A DNA stretch of 64,000 bases from Mycobacterium sp. 852014-52450_SCH5900713 (GTDB taxonomy: Bacteria; Actinomycetota; Actinomycetes; Mycobacteriales; Mycobacteriaceae): the NCBI RefSeq assembly GCF_001667075.1, contig NZ_LZIL01000005.1, positions 1 to 64,000 of the forward strand. The letters are read 5' to 3'. Positions within the stretch are counted from its first letter, which is position 1, and each line of letters begins with the position of its first letter. The notes below the pieces were generated by a model. That model was not told where the DNA came from and searched no databases. It saw nothing but the letters and a program-made list of their open reading frames with translations. Made by a program: the position numbers and the translations under genes. This document shows, piece by piece, positions 1-8,014 of this stretch.

Positions 1-36
1 GCCCAGGGGGGTGAAGAACGAGCGCGCCAACGCCAT
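1..36 (-). CDS. Possible 5' end of a gene running off the left edge
   Basis: On the minus strand an ATG at 36 opens a frame reading MALARSFFTPLG to the window edge. The same frame is open back to just behind the glycosyltransferase stop at 103-105. The short hydrophobic start would suit a membrane or exported protein, but only 12 codons are visible, no clear ribosome site precedes the ATG, and another ATG (46) in a different frame is also open. If real, it would be the third gene after fni and the glycosyltransferase. No function can be given. Confidence 0.2.
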   Translation of the reverse strand, partial: MALARSFFTPLG

Positions 37-102
37 GCCCGGTTCTTCATAGCGGACCAGGGCCGGGCGCCGGTCGATGAGTAAGACCGGCGATCGAGAG
101 AC

Positions 103-1353
103 CTAGCGCACCGGCCGCCGGGCCGCCGGGCCGAGCACCCGCTGCTCGATCAGGTCCGCCCCGCGCTGCACACCTCCGGTCGCGGCGAACCCGGCAGCCA
201 CGCGGCGTGCGCCGTCCGCCATCGTCATCGCCGCGCGTACCTTCGCCCTCAGCCGTGCCACGGTGAGGTGTTTGGCCGCCAGGCGGGTGCCGCAGCGAGC
301 GACCTCGACGCGCCGGGCGACTTCGGCCTGGTCCCGCGCGAACGGCACGACGCAGACGGGTACGCCGCGGTCGAGGGCCTTCAGCGTCGTCCCCATCCCC
401 CCGTGCGTGATGGCGCAGCTGGCCCGCTCCAGTACCGCACCGTGGGGAACGAAGCGGCATATGGTCGCGTTCGGTGGCCGGGGAAGGTCGGGCGGTATGC
501 CCGCGGGGAACGTCGCCACCACGTGCACGGGCTCATCGGCCAGCGCCCGCAGCGCGGTCCGCCCCAGCGCGGCGTCCGGCTGTTTGATCGAGGACGTGTT
601 CACCAGCACCACTGGCTGCTCGATGGCGGCGACCCACTCCGGCGTGGGCCGCTGGGTGGGTTCGAATACACACGCGCCGATGTGGTGAACCAAACCGTCC
701 CAGCCGGGGTGCCGATACTCGAATGGCTCGCCGCCGACGGCCAACAGCAGCGGTGCGCGCCGCACGAAGTCGTCGACCGAGGCGACCGGCGCCACCCCCA
801 GCCCGGCGCGAATGGCGTTGACTCGCGGCAGCATTGGCCGATCGAACAGGTGCCGGACGATCGGTCGCACCGAGGCGTCCCGCAAGTCGCCGACAATGCC
901 GGGAAGCGGTCGAAAGCCCGGGCCGAAGGGCGGAACGCCTCGGGACCGCAGGTATGGCGTGAAGGGCGAGAACACCAGCCATGGGATGCTTCCGGCATCC
1001 GCGGCCGACATCGCCCCCCAGCAGTTCGCGTCCACGATGACGGCGTCCGGGCGGACCGCGTCCACCGCGCGCCGCAGGTCCTCGACCTCGAGCACCGCGC
1101 GCCGGCAGAGCACGTCGATGGTCAACTTCAAGACTTCCAAGGCGTTTCGGGCTCGCCAATCCTCGCCGACGATCGCCTCGATGTCCGGGGCGACGGGCTC
1201 GGCGTGCACGCCGACCCCGCGCATCGTCGCGACGCCGGCCGCCATGGTGCGGGCATGAACCTCGTGACCCCGGGCGGCGAGCTCGGCCAGCAGCGCCCCG
1301 GCCGGCAGCAGGTGCCCGAGGGCCGGCGACCCGTAGGCCAGTATCACCGCCAT
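103..1353 (-). CDS. UDP-glycosyltransferase-like protein (GT1 type)
   Basis: 416 residues. It starts MAVILAYGSPALGHLLPAGA, the usual N-terminal acceptor-side fold of GT1 enzymes, and near residue 320 carries the nucleotide-sugar signature HGGMGTTLKALDRGVPVCVV followed by PFARDQAE. By family it transfers a sugar from an activated donor to a lipophilic acceptor. The ATG at 1353 was chosen because the longer frame to 1839 runs through fni as an Arg-rich shadow and because this start lies 11 nt behind the fni stop. Operon position after an isoprenoid isomerase, and a TspO/CrtK-photolyase set opposite, suggests a carotenoid or other terpenoid glucoside as product. That acceptor is inference; MGT-type macrolide or glycolipid transferases look similar. 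Confidence 0.85.
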   Translation of the reverse strand: MAVILAYGSPALGHLLPAGALLAELAARGHEVHARTMAAGVATMRGVGVHAEPVAPDIEAIVGEDWRARNALEVLKLTIDVLCRRAVLEVEDLRRAVDAVRPDAVIVDANCWGAMSAADAGSIPWLVFSPFTPYLRSRGVPPFGPGFRPLPGIVGDLRDASVRPIVRHLFDRPMLPRVNAIRAGLGVAPVASVDDFVRRAPLLLAVGGEPFEYRHPGWDGLVHHIGACVFEPTQRPTPEWVAAIEQPVVLVNTSSIKQPDAALGRTALRALADEPVHVVATFPAGIPPDLPRPPNATICRFVPHGAVLERASCAITHGGMGTTLKALDRGVPVCVVPFARDQAEVARRVEVARCGTRLAAKHLTVARLRAKVRAAMTMADGARRVAAGFAATGGVQRGADLIEQRVLGPAARRPVR

Positions 1354-1364
1354 GTCACACGCCG

Positions 1365-2420
1365 CTACGAGGCTGGCGTGAGGTCGACGGCGCGCAACCC
1401 CGAAAGGCTTGCGACACCGCAACCGTGCAGGCAGACGCGAAGCTCGTCGATGAACGGCTGCAGCCAATCGACAACGGCCGCAGCGGAATCGATCGCGGCT
1501 GGCAGCAGCGGCCGAGCCACCGCCACCACGTCGGCGCCCAACGCGATCGCCTTGGCCGCGTCCATACCCGTGCGGATCCCGCCCGAGGCCACCAGCGGGA
1601 TCTCCGGCAGCACCTCCCGCACCTCGACGATCGCCGTGGCGGTCGGGATGCCCCAATCGGCCAGGTGCGGGTACCGCAGCTCGCCGTAGCGGACGAACTG
1701 CTCGACCCGCGACCATGACGTACCACCGGCGCCCGCGACGTCTATCCCGGAAACGGGCAAGTCCCCTTCGTCCCCAACGAGTTCCGCGGCCGCCGCGCCG
1801 CCGATCCCGTGGCCGACCTCCTTGAGCAGGACCGGGCAATCTATCGCGTCGGCCACATCCCGCAGCCTGGCCAACGACCCGGAGAAGTCGGTGTCACCAT
1901 TGCTCTGCATCGCTTCCTGCAACGGATTAGTGTGCACCGCAAGCGCATCGGCGCCCACCCGGTCGAGAGCCTTCGCGAGCTCGGGCACGGCGGCCTCGGT
2001 CAGCTGGGCCAAGCCGATGTTGCCGAACAGCAAGACATCCGGGGCCACATCACGAACGGTGAAGCTGGCCGCCGCCCGCTCACCCAGCGCGCTGTCGAGC
2101 ATTATCCGCTGCGACCCGAGCATCATCCCGACACCAAGCTGTTGAGCGGCCGCGGCCAAGTTCCGGTTGATGGTGCCCGACAACTCGGCGCCGCCGGTCA
2201 TCGCACCGATCAGAATCGGCGACCGCAGGTTCGCACCGAAGAATTTGGTGGAAAGGTCGATGTCGCCGAGGCTGGTCTGGGTCAGCGCGTTGTAGGGCAA
2301 CCGGTAGCGCTCCAGCCCGGTACTGAGCTGCTCGTAGTTGACCTGCTCACCGAGGCACACGTCGATGTGCCGGCGCTTGCGAGTGGTCAGCGGCCCGCGG
2401 TCGGCCGTCACAGCGGGCAC
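1365..2420 (-). CDS. fni: Type 2 isopentenyl-diphosphate delta-isomerase
   Basis: 351 residues. FMN- and NADPH-dependent cytosolic enzyme interconverting IPP and DMAPP, the five-carbon units for carotenoids, quinones and polyprenols. Visible family features are the N-terminal [10 protein letters not shown] segment, the FMN-barrel strand ILIGAMTGG, the HTNPLQE segment, the [10 protein letters not shown] loop and the C-terminal [19 protein letters not shown] phosphate-binding region. The start is a GTG at 2418-2420; a second GTG nine bases inside is possible. It heads the minus-strand pair with the glycosyltransferase and is divergent from mmpL across 136 bp. Mycobacteria with carotenoid loci often carry an isomerase in them, so a dedicated role in pigment precursor supply is likely but not proven. 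Confidence 0.93.
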   Translation of the reverse strand: MPAVTADRGPLTTRKRRHIDVCLGEQVNYEQLSTGLERYRLPYNALTQTSLGDIDLSTKFFGANLRSPILIGAMTGGAELSGTINRNLAAAAQQLGVGMMLGSQRIMLDSALGERAAASFTVRDVAPDVLLFGNIGLAQLTEAAVPELAKALDRVGADALAVHTNPLQEAMQSNGDTDFSGSLARLRDVADAIDCPVLLKEVGHGIGGAAAAELVGDEGDLPVSGIDVAGAGGTSWSRVEQFVRYGELRYPHLADWGIPTATAIVEVREVLPEIPLVASGGIRTGMDAAKAIALGADVVAVARPLLPAAIDSAAAVVDWLQPFIDELRVCLHGCGVASLSGLRAVDLTPAS

Positions 2421-2514
2421 CCCGGCGCGACGAACCCCCGGCCCCTGACATCCATAATGTTCATAGTGCCCCTTGTTGCGTGCCGTCGGCGCCCTAATGC
2501 GTGACGATGCGTAA

Positions 2515-2545
2515 TTTCAGTTGATTAATGGTTAATATACTGAAA
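2515..2545. promoter_or_regulatory. 31-bp near-perfect dyad between fni and mmpL
   Basis: Outer arms TTTCAGT (2515-2521) and ACTGAAA (2539-2545) are perfect inverted repeats. Inner arms ATTAA (2524-2528) and TTAAT (2532-2536) are also perfect, separated by TGG. Twelve of 15 base pairs are symmetric. The element is far more A+T-rich than its surroundings and contains TATACT (2536-2541), a plausible -10 box for mmpL, whose GTG lies 15 bp on. It is a good candidate operator and promoter for both divergent units. A light-responsive MerR-type repressor (LitR/CarH) is the obvious guess from context, but no such gene is in the window. Confidence 0.5.
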
Positions 2546-2556
2546 GACTTTGATCC

Positions 2557-4656
2557 GTGGTGTGGGATGGCTTGGCCGCAGCCCTGACGGGACGGCGCTC
2601 GTGGCTGTTCGCGCTGGGCGCGCTGCTGCTGGGCATTGGTTTCATGGTGGTCGTCGGCGCAAACGCGGCGGCGGGGCAGGCGCCGTTGTCCGTGCCGCCG
2701 GCTTCCGATTCGGCCCGGGTCGACGCCATGACACGCCAGTTTCCCGCCGGGGATCACGTTCCGTTGATCATGGTCGCCAGCCGCACCGACGGCGCCGCGC
2801 TCGCCCCGGCCGACATCACCGCCGCACAAGCGGCCCGCGACCGCATGCAGGCCGCCATCCGCCCGGACGGCGCCGTGGCGGCGCCACCGGCGCAGGTGTC
2901 CACCGACGGCAAGGCGGCCATCGCGGTGGTGCCCGTCAGCGCCGATCTTTCGGGGCTGACCCTGAGCGACGCGGTCGCCAACCTGCGCAAAACGGCCTCC
3001 ACCGGCCTGCCGGCGGAGCTGCAGGTCCACGTGACCGGCGGCCCGGCGTTCGGCGCCGACATCGCCGGTGCGTTCACCAATGCCAACGTCACTCTGCTCG
3101 CGGTGACGGCCTCGGTGGTGGCACTGCTGCTGATCGTCACCTATCGCTCCCCGGTGCTATGGCTGCTGCCCCTGCTGGTGGTCGGGTTCGCAGACCGGGT
3201 CGCGGCGGCGGTGGGTACCGCCGTGGCGTCGCTGACCGGGCTGAGCTTCGACGGCGCCACCTCCGGAATCACCAGTGTCCTGGTGTTCGGCGCGGGCACC
3301 AACTATGCGCTGCTGTTGATTTCGCGCTATCGGCAGGAGCTTCGGCACACAACCGAACATCGAGACGCCTTGCGCCACGCGGTGCGAATGGCGGGGCCCG
3401 CGATCGTCGCCAGCAATGCCACCGTGGTGCTGGCGTTGCTTACCTTGCTGTTCGCCTCGACGCCCAGCACACGCAGCCTGGGCGCGCTGGGGGCGTGCGG
3501 ACTCGTGGTCGCCGCGGTGTCGGCCCTGGTGATACTGCCACCGCTGCTGGGACTGTGCGGCCGTCGATTGTTCTGGCCCTTCATTCCCCGCCTCGAGGAC
3601 AACCCGACCACGGATTCCGGTGTCTGGCATCGCGTCGGGGAGTGGGTGAACCGGCGTCCGGCACTGGTCGCGGCCGTCACGATCGCGGGTCTGGCGGCCC
3701 TAGCCACCGGCCTACTGGGCACGCGCATCGGTTTGTCGCAGACCGAGCAGTTCCGGGTCCACGCGGATTCGGTGGCCGGTTACGACATTGTGGCCGCGCA
3801 TTTTCCGGCCGGCCTGGCCAACCCCACGCTCGTCGTCGCCCCCAGCGACCCGCGGGTGGCGCAGGCCATCACGGCGACCCCCGGCGTGACCTCGGCGACC
3901 GATTCCGGCCACTCGGCGTCCGGGCTGACGAAGTGGTCGGTGGTGATCGATGCGCCGCCATCCTCCGATCAGGCGTTCAATACCGTTGCCGCGCTGCGTG
4001 ATACAACCAAGTCTGCCAACCCGGCGGCGCTGGTGGGTGGAGCGGATGCGCAGGCACTCGATGTTCGCAACGCGGCTACCCACGACCGGCATGTCCTGAT
4101 CCCGGCGATTCTCGCGGTCATCCTCGTCGTGCTCTATGTCCTGCTGCGCTCCGCACTTGCGCCGCCCACGCTGCTCGCGGCGACGATCCTCGGGGCACTG
4201 GCCGCGCTCGGCCTGGGCGGCTGGGCGAGCGGCCACGTTTTCGGCTTTCCGGCGCTGGACAACAGCACGCCGCTGTTCGCCTTCCTGTTCCTGGCCGCCC
4301 TCGGGGTGGACTACACCATCTTCCTGGTCACCCGCGCGCGCGAGGAATCCGCGCGGCGCGGCGCACGGGCCGGGATGGTCGCGGCGGTGTCGGCCACCGG
4401 TGGCGTCATCACCAGCGCGGGAATCGTGTTGGCCGCCGTCTTCTGCGTGCTCGGCGTGCTGCCGCTGATCGTGCTGACCCAGCTGGGAATCATCGTCGGC
4501 CTGGGCATCCTGCTGGACACCTTCGTGGTCCGCACACTGGTCATCCCCGCGCTGTTCGCCGTCATCGGTGACCGTATCTGGTGGCCCGCCGCACCGAAAC
4601 CCGCCAAAGCCGTTGCAGCACAAGTCGAGTATCAACACGAACGGAGCACGCCGTGA
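2557..4656 (+). CDS. MmpL/RND-family membrane transporter (short form)
   Basis: 699 residues, a two-repeat RND transporter of the MmpL family. Each half has a transmembrane helix, a periplasmic domain and a bundle of about five helices. The conserved proton-relay segments are seen as GTNYALLLISRYRQELR in the first half and GVDYTIFLVTRAREE in the second. It is shorter than the roughly 950-residue lipid-exporting MmpL3/MmpL8 class and closer to the YdfJ-like size. GTG start at 2557 with a second GTG next to it; its stop overlaps the next start (GTGA). By family it exports a lipid or other hydrophobic product; location with tspO, photolyase and isoprenoid genes suggests a pigment or terpenoid, which is inference. 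Confidence 0.88.
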   Translation: MVWDGLAAALTGRRSWLFALGALLLGIGFMVVVGANAAAGQAPLSVPPASDSARVDAMTRQFPAGDHVPLIMVASRTDGAALAPADITAAQAARDRMQAAIRPDGAVAAPPAQVSTDGKAAIAVVPVSADLSGLTLSDAVANLRKTASTGLPAELQVHVTGGPAFGADIAGAFTNANVTLLAVTASVVALLLIVTYRSPVLWLLPLLVVGFADRVAAAVGTAVASLTGLSFDGATSGITSVLVFGAGTNYALLLISRYRQELRHTTEHRDALRHAVRMAGPAIVASNATVVLALLTLLFASTPSTRSLGALGACGLVVAAVSALVILPPLLGLCGRRLFWPFIPRLEDNPTTDSGVWHRVGEWVNRRPALVAAVTIAGLAALATGLLGTRIGLSQTEQFRVHADSVAGYDIVAAHFPAGLANPTLVVAPSDPRVAQAITATPGVTSATDSGHSASGLTKWSVVIDAPPSSDQAFNTVAALRDTTKSANPAALVGGADAQALDVRNAATHDRHVLIPAILAVILVVLYVLLRSALAPPTLLAATILGALAALGLGGWASGHVFGFPALDNSTPLFAFLFLAALGVDYTIFLVTRAREESARRGARAGMVAAVSATGGVITSAGIVLAAVFCVLGVLPLIVLTQLGIIVGLGILLDTFVVRTLVIPALFAVIGDRIWWPAAPKPAKAVAAQVEYQHERSTP

Positions 4657-5132
4657 ACAAGTCAACCCTGGCCGCGACAAGCCTCGCCGTCGCCATCGCC
4701 GGCGGATGCGGAAGCATCGCGAGCGCCAAGGCCGTTCCCGTCTGGTACGCGCGGCTGCGCAAGCCGCCGTACCAGCCTCCCAATGCCGCCTTCCCGGTGG
4801 CGTGGACCACCCTTTACGGCGACATCGCGGTCACGTCCGCCGTGGCCATCGACCGGTTTCGCGCGGCGGGACAACACGATAAGGCGCGCCGCTACGCCGT
4901 GGCGCTCGGGCTCAACCTTGTTCTCAACGCCGCGTGGAGCTGGATATTCTTTCGTTTCCACAAACTCGGCGCGTCCGCGGTCGGTGCCGCTGCCCTGACG
5001 GCTAGCAGCGTCGACCTCGCGCGCCGGACCGCACAAGCCGACCCGCGGGCCGGCCTAGCCTTGTCGGCGTACCCGCTATGGTGTTCGTTCGCGACCGTCC
5101 TGGCGACCCATGTTTGGCGGCTGAACCGCTGA
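4653..5132 (+). CDS. TspO/MBR (CrtK-like) tryptophan-rich sensory protein
   Basis: 159 residues with five predicted membrane helices. Family marks are WYARLRKPPYQPPNAAFPVAWTT near residue 30 and LNLVLNAAWSWIFFRF near residue 90. The TspO family binds porphyrins and related tetrapyrroles; in Rhodobacter the homologue CrtK lies among carotenoid genes and affects pigment gene expression with oxygen and light. The GTG at 4653 overlaps the mmpL stop (GTGA), so the two are translationally coupled; the longer upstream frame is a shadow of mmpL. The photolyase follows 15 nt later. A role in light or porphyrin stress fits the cluster. Confidence 0.88.
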   Translation: MNKSTLAATSLAVAIAGGCGSIASAKAVPVWYARLRKPPYQPPNAAFPVAWTTLYGDIAVTSAVAIDRFRAAGQHDKARRYAVALGLNLVLNAAWSWIFFRFHKLGASAVGAAALTASSVDLARRTAQADPRAGLALSAYPLWCSFATVLATHVWRLNR

Positions 5133-5147
5133 GGAAACCAGCGAATC

Positions 5148-6476
5148 ATGCCGACCCTCTTATGGTTTCGCCGCGACCTGCGGCTGAGCGACCATCCGGC
5201 GCTGAACGCCGCGGCCGCCGACGGCGAAGTGCTCGGCTGTTTCGTGCTCGATCCGAAGCTCGAGGCTTCCTCCGGCCGGCGCCGCCTCCAGTTCCTGGGT
5301 GACTCGCTGCGACAGCTGCGTGACGACCTGGATGGCCGGCTACTGGTGACCCGTGGGCGGCCCGACAAGGTGATCCCGCGCATCGCCGGGGAGGTCGGTG
5401 CGTCGGCCGTGCACATCTCCGGAGATTTCGCGCCGTACGGCACGCGCCGTGACGAAAAGGTGCGTGCCGCATTGGATTCCGTTCCCCTGGTGGCCACCGG
5501 ATCGCCGTACCTGGTCTCGCCGGGCCGGGTCACCAAGAAGGACGGCACCCCCTACCAGGTGTTCACCCCGTTTCTGCGTCAGTGGCGCGAGTCCGGCTGG
5601 CGGGCACCGGCGAAATCGAGTGCCGGCTCCGCGCGCTGGCTCGATCCGGCGCAGCTGCCGTTCGAGCAATCCGAAATCCCAGATCCCGGTGCCGAACTCG
5701 ACATCGCTGCCGGCGAGGCCGCGGCCCGCAAGCAGTGGAAGTCGTTCGTGGACAACGGGTTGCAACGCTACGCCGAGGAACGTAATCGGCCCGATATGCA
5801 CGGCACCAGCCGGATGTCGGCGTATCTGAAGTTCGGCAGCATCCATCCCCGCACCATGGTCGCCGATCTCGACCTCCGTTCCGACGGGGCCCAGGCTTAT
5901 GTGCGCGAGTTGGCATTCCGTGACTTCTACGCCGATGTGCTGCATCACCGGCCGGCCAGCGCCTGGCGCAATTGGAACAGCCAGTTCGACGGCATCCGTA
6001 CCGACACGGGTTCCGACGCGAAACGCCGCTTCGAGTCCTGGAAGGCCGGCGAAACCGGCTTCCCGATGGTGGACGCCGGGATGCGTCAACTGCGCGAGAC
6101 CGGCTTCATGCATAACCGGGTGCGGATGATCGTCGCATCGTTTCTGGTCAAAGACCTGCACTTGCCCTGGCAGTGGGGCGCCGAATGGTTCCTGGACCAG
6201 CTGGTGGACGGGGATATGGCAAACAACCAGCATGGGTGGCAGTGGTGCGCGGGGTGCGGTACCGATGCCGCGCCGTACTTTCGGGTGTTCAACCCGACCA
6301 CCCAGGGCGAGAAGTTCGACCCGTCCGGGGAGTACATCCGGCGGTGGGTGTCCGAGCTGCGCTCGGTCGACGACGCACACCTGCGCACGGGCGAGCGGCC
6401 GGCCGACTATCCGGCACCGATCGTCGACCACGGCGCCGAGCGCGCAGAAGCGCTGCGGCGCTACCAGAGCATCTGA
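5148..6476 (+). CDS. phr: Class I deoxyribodipyrimidine photolyase
   Basis: 442 residues. Light-driven flavoenzyme that splits UV-made cyclobutane pyrimidine dimers. The N-terminal Rossmann antenna domain begins LLWFRRDLRLSDHPAL. The C-terminal FAD domain shows TSRMSAYLKFGSIHPR, ELAFRDFYADVL, GETGFPMVDAGMRQLRETGF, MHNRVRMIVASFLVKDL and WQWCAGCGTDAAPYFRVFNP, all typical of class I CPD photolyases. GAGGAA precedes the ATG. Third gene of the mmpL-tspO-phr unit. Co-location of photolyase with carotenoid-type genes is common in light-induced actinobacterial clusters. A cryptochrome-like role cannot be excluded, but the conserved FAD domain favours repair. Confidence 0.93.
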   Translation: MPTLLWFRRDLRLSDHPALNAAAADGEVLGCFVLDPKLEASSGRRRLQFLGDSLRQLRDDLDGRLLVTRGRPDKVIPRIAGEVGASAVHISGDFAPYGTRRDEKVRAALDSVPLVATGSPYLVSPGRVTKKDGTPYQVFTPFLRQWRESGWRAPAKSSAGSARWLDPAQLPFEQSEIPDPGAELDIAAGEAAARKQWKSFVDNGLQRYAEERNRPDMHGTSRMSAYLKFGSIHPRTMVADLDLRSDGAQAYVRELAFRDFYADVLHHRPASAWRNWNSQFDGIRTDTGSDAKRRFESWKAGETGFPMVDAGMRQLRETGFMHNRVRMIVASFLVKDLHLPWQWGAEWFLDQLVDGDMANNQHGWQWCAGCGTDAAPYFRVFNPTTQGEKFDPSGEYIRRWVSELRSVDDAHLRTGERPADYPAPIVDHGAERAEALRRYQSI

Positions 6477-6609
6477 GCCACCAGCCACGCCAGCCCACTC
6501 GGCAACGAATTGTCGCGTGCGTGAATGTTTGCTCAATCGCCCTACCCGAAGCTAGTTGGCATGCAATTATCAGCCGATTCACAGTTGTCAAGCCGCTCGG
6601 GAGGCACTA

Positions 6610-7161
6610 ATGGCCCACTCCATCGTTCGCACGTTGCTGGTCTCCGGTGCCGCCGCGGGATTGCTGGCCGGCGTCAGCGCCTGTTCGTGTTCCGTGGACT
6701 CGTCGCACACGGTCAGCAAGAGCGATGTGGCCAGCCAGATCACCTCGAAGCTCACCGACGCCGCGGGCAACAAGCCCGATTCGGTGAACTGCCCGAACGA
6801 CCTGCCGGCAAAGGTTGGGGCGCAGCTCAATTGCGAGATGAAGGTCAAGAACCAGACGTTCAATGTCAACGTGACCGTGACGAGCGTGAACGGCAATGAC
6901 GTCAAGTTCGACATGGCGGAGACGGTCGACAAGAACCAGGTCGCCAGCATCCTCAGCGACAAGCTGACCCAGCAGGTGGGCAGGCGACCGGACGCGGTGA
7001 CCTGCCCCGACAACTTGAAGGGTGTCCAGGGCGCGACGCTACGGTGCCAACTCGTCGACGGCAACGACAAATACGGCATCGCGGTGACCGTCACCAACGT
7101 CGACGCCGGCGACGTCAACTTCGATTTCAAGGTCGACGACCACGCTGAGCCGGCCGCCTAG
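6610..7161 (+). CDS. Lipoprotein with two DUF4333 domains
   Basis: 183 residues. The N-terminus MAHSIVRTLLVSGAAAGLLA ends in the lipobox VSAC, so the mature protein is probably lipid-anchored to the outside of the membrane. Two homologous domains of about 75 residues follow, each with the pattern K-x-D-x(4)-I, a CPxDL pair (CPNDLPAKVGAQLNC and CPDNLKGVQGATLRC) and a V-T-V-T-x-V-N-G/A-x-D/G-V strand. The paired cysteines probably form a disulphide in each domain. The ATG at 6610 with GGGAGGCAC just upstream was preferred to one 18 codons earlier. Function unknown; similar duplicated lipoproteins are common in mycobacteria. Confidence 0.88.
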   Translation: MAHSIVRTLLVSGAAAGLLAGVSACSCSVDSSHTVSKSDVASQITSKLTDAAGNKPDSVNCPNDLPAKVGAQLNCEMKVKNQTFNVNVTVTSVNGNDVKFDMAETVDKNQVASILSDKLTQQVGRRPDAVTCPDNLKGVQGATLRCQLVDGNDKYGIAVTVTNVDAGDVNFDFKVDDHAEPAA

Positions 7162-7168
7162 TAACTCT

Positions 7169-7906
7169 CTAGCGTGCAGCCTTCTTGCGCTCGATGTCGG
7201 CGAGCGCCGCGGCCAGTTCCGCCCGCTGGGCGGCCGAGCTCTCCCAGGCGAGCTGGCGGTTCTTGACCACCTTGGCCGGCGCGCCGACCGCGATCGAGTA
7301 GTCGGGGATGACACCGCGGACCACGGCATGTGACCCCAGCACGCAGCCACGCCCGACGGCCGTGCCGCGCAGCACCGTCACCTTCACCCCAACCCAGGTG
7401 TCGGGCCCGATCCGCACCGGCGACTTCACGATGCCCTGGTCCTTGATCGGCAGGTTGATGTTGTCCATGCGGTGGTCGAAGTCGCAGACGTAGCACCAGT
7501 CGGCCATCAGGACCGAATCGCCAAGCTCGATGTCGAGGTAGGCGTTAATGACGTTGTCGCGGCCCAGCACCACCTTGTCACCGAACCGCAGTGAGCCCTC
7601 GTGGGCACGGATCGTGTTCTTGTCGCCGATGTGCACCCAGCGGCCGATCTCCAGCTGCGCGAGTTCGGGCGTCGCGTGGATCTCCACGTCCTTGCCCAGG
7701 AAAACCATCCCCCGGGTGATGATGTGCGGGTTGGCGAGCTTGAACTTCAGCAGCCGCCAATACCGCACCAGATACCAGGGTGTGTAGGCGCGGTTGCGCA
7801 ACACCCATCTCAGCGACGCCAGCGTGAGGAACTTGGCCTGGCGCGGGTCCCGCAGGTTCGATCCACGCCAGCGGCGATGGACCGGCGCGCCCCACATGCT
7901 CGTCAT
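7169..7906 (-). CDS. Left-handed beta-helix acyltransferase (Rv3034c-like)
   Basis: 245 residues. The centre carries hexapeptide repeats (VVLGRDNVINAYLDIELGDS, SPVRIGPDTWVGVKVTVLRG, GRGCVLGSHAVVRG), ending in the usual IAVGAPAKVVKNR of the LacA/WbbJ-type O-acetyltransferase superfamily. The active-site region CDFDHRMDN holds the catalytic-type histidine. Such enzymes move acetyl or succinyl groups from acyl-CoA to sugars or antibiotics. An N-terminal extension of about 60 basic residues may bind membranes. The order matches M. tuberculosis Rv3034c next to Rv3035. The acceptor is unknown; a cell-envelope glycan or glycolipid is likely. Confidence 0.88.
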   Translation of the reverse strand: MTSMWGAPVHRRWRGSNLRDPRQAKFLTLASLRWVLRNRAYTPWYLVRYWRLLKFKLANPHIITRGMVFLGKDVEIHATPELAQLEIGRWVHIGDKNTIRAHEGSLRFGDKVVLGRDNVINAYLDIELGDSVLMADWCYVCDFDHRMDNINLPIKDQGIVKSPVRIGPDTWVGVKVTVLRGTAVGRGCVLGSHAVVRGVIPDYSIAVGAPAKVVKNRQLAWESSAAQRAELAAALADIERKKAAR

Positions 7907-8014
7907 GGCCGGACAGCCTAGCGATCAACCGCGCCGAGATCTCCACGGGTTACCCTCACCTGTACTCGATCGCTGCCCATGCCGACGTCCGCGGAAAGGA
8001 TCTGGGGAATCCAA

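Noticed and set aside
1354..1839. N-terminal extension of the glycosyltransferase frame
   Set aside because: It is antisense or shadow through fni, rich in Arg, and skips a good start 11 nt behind fni.
2536..2541. Firm assignment of TATACT as the mmpL -10
   Set aside because: No -35 at normal spacing, so it is kept only as part of the dyad.
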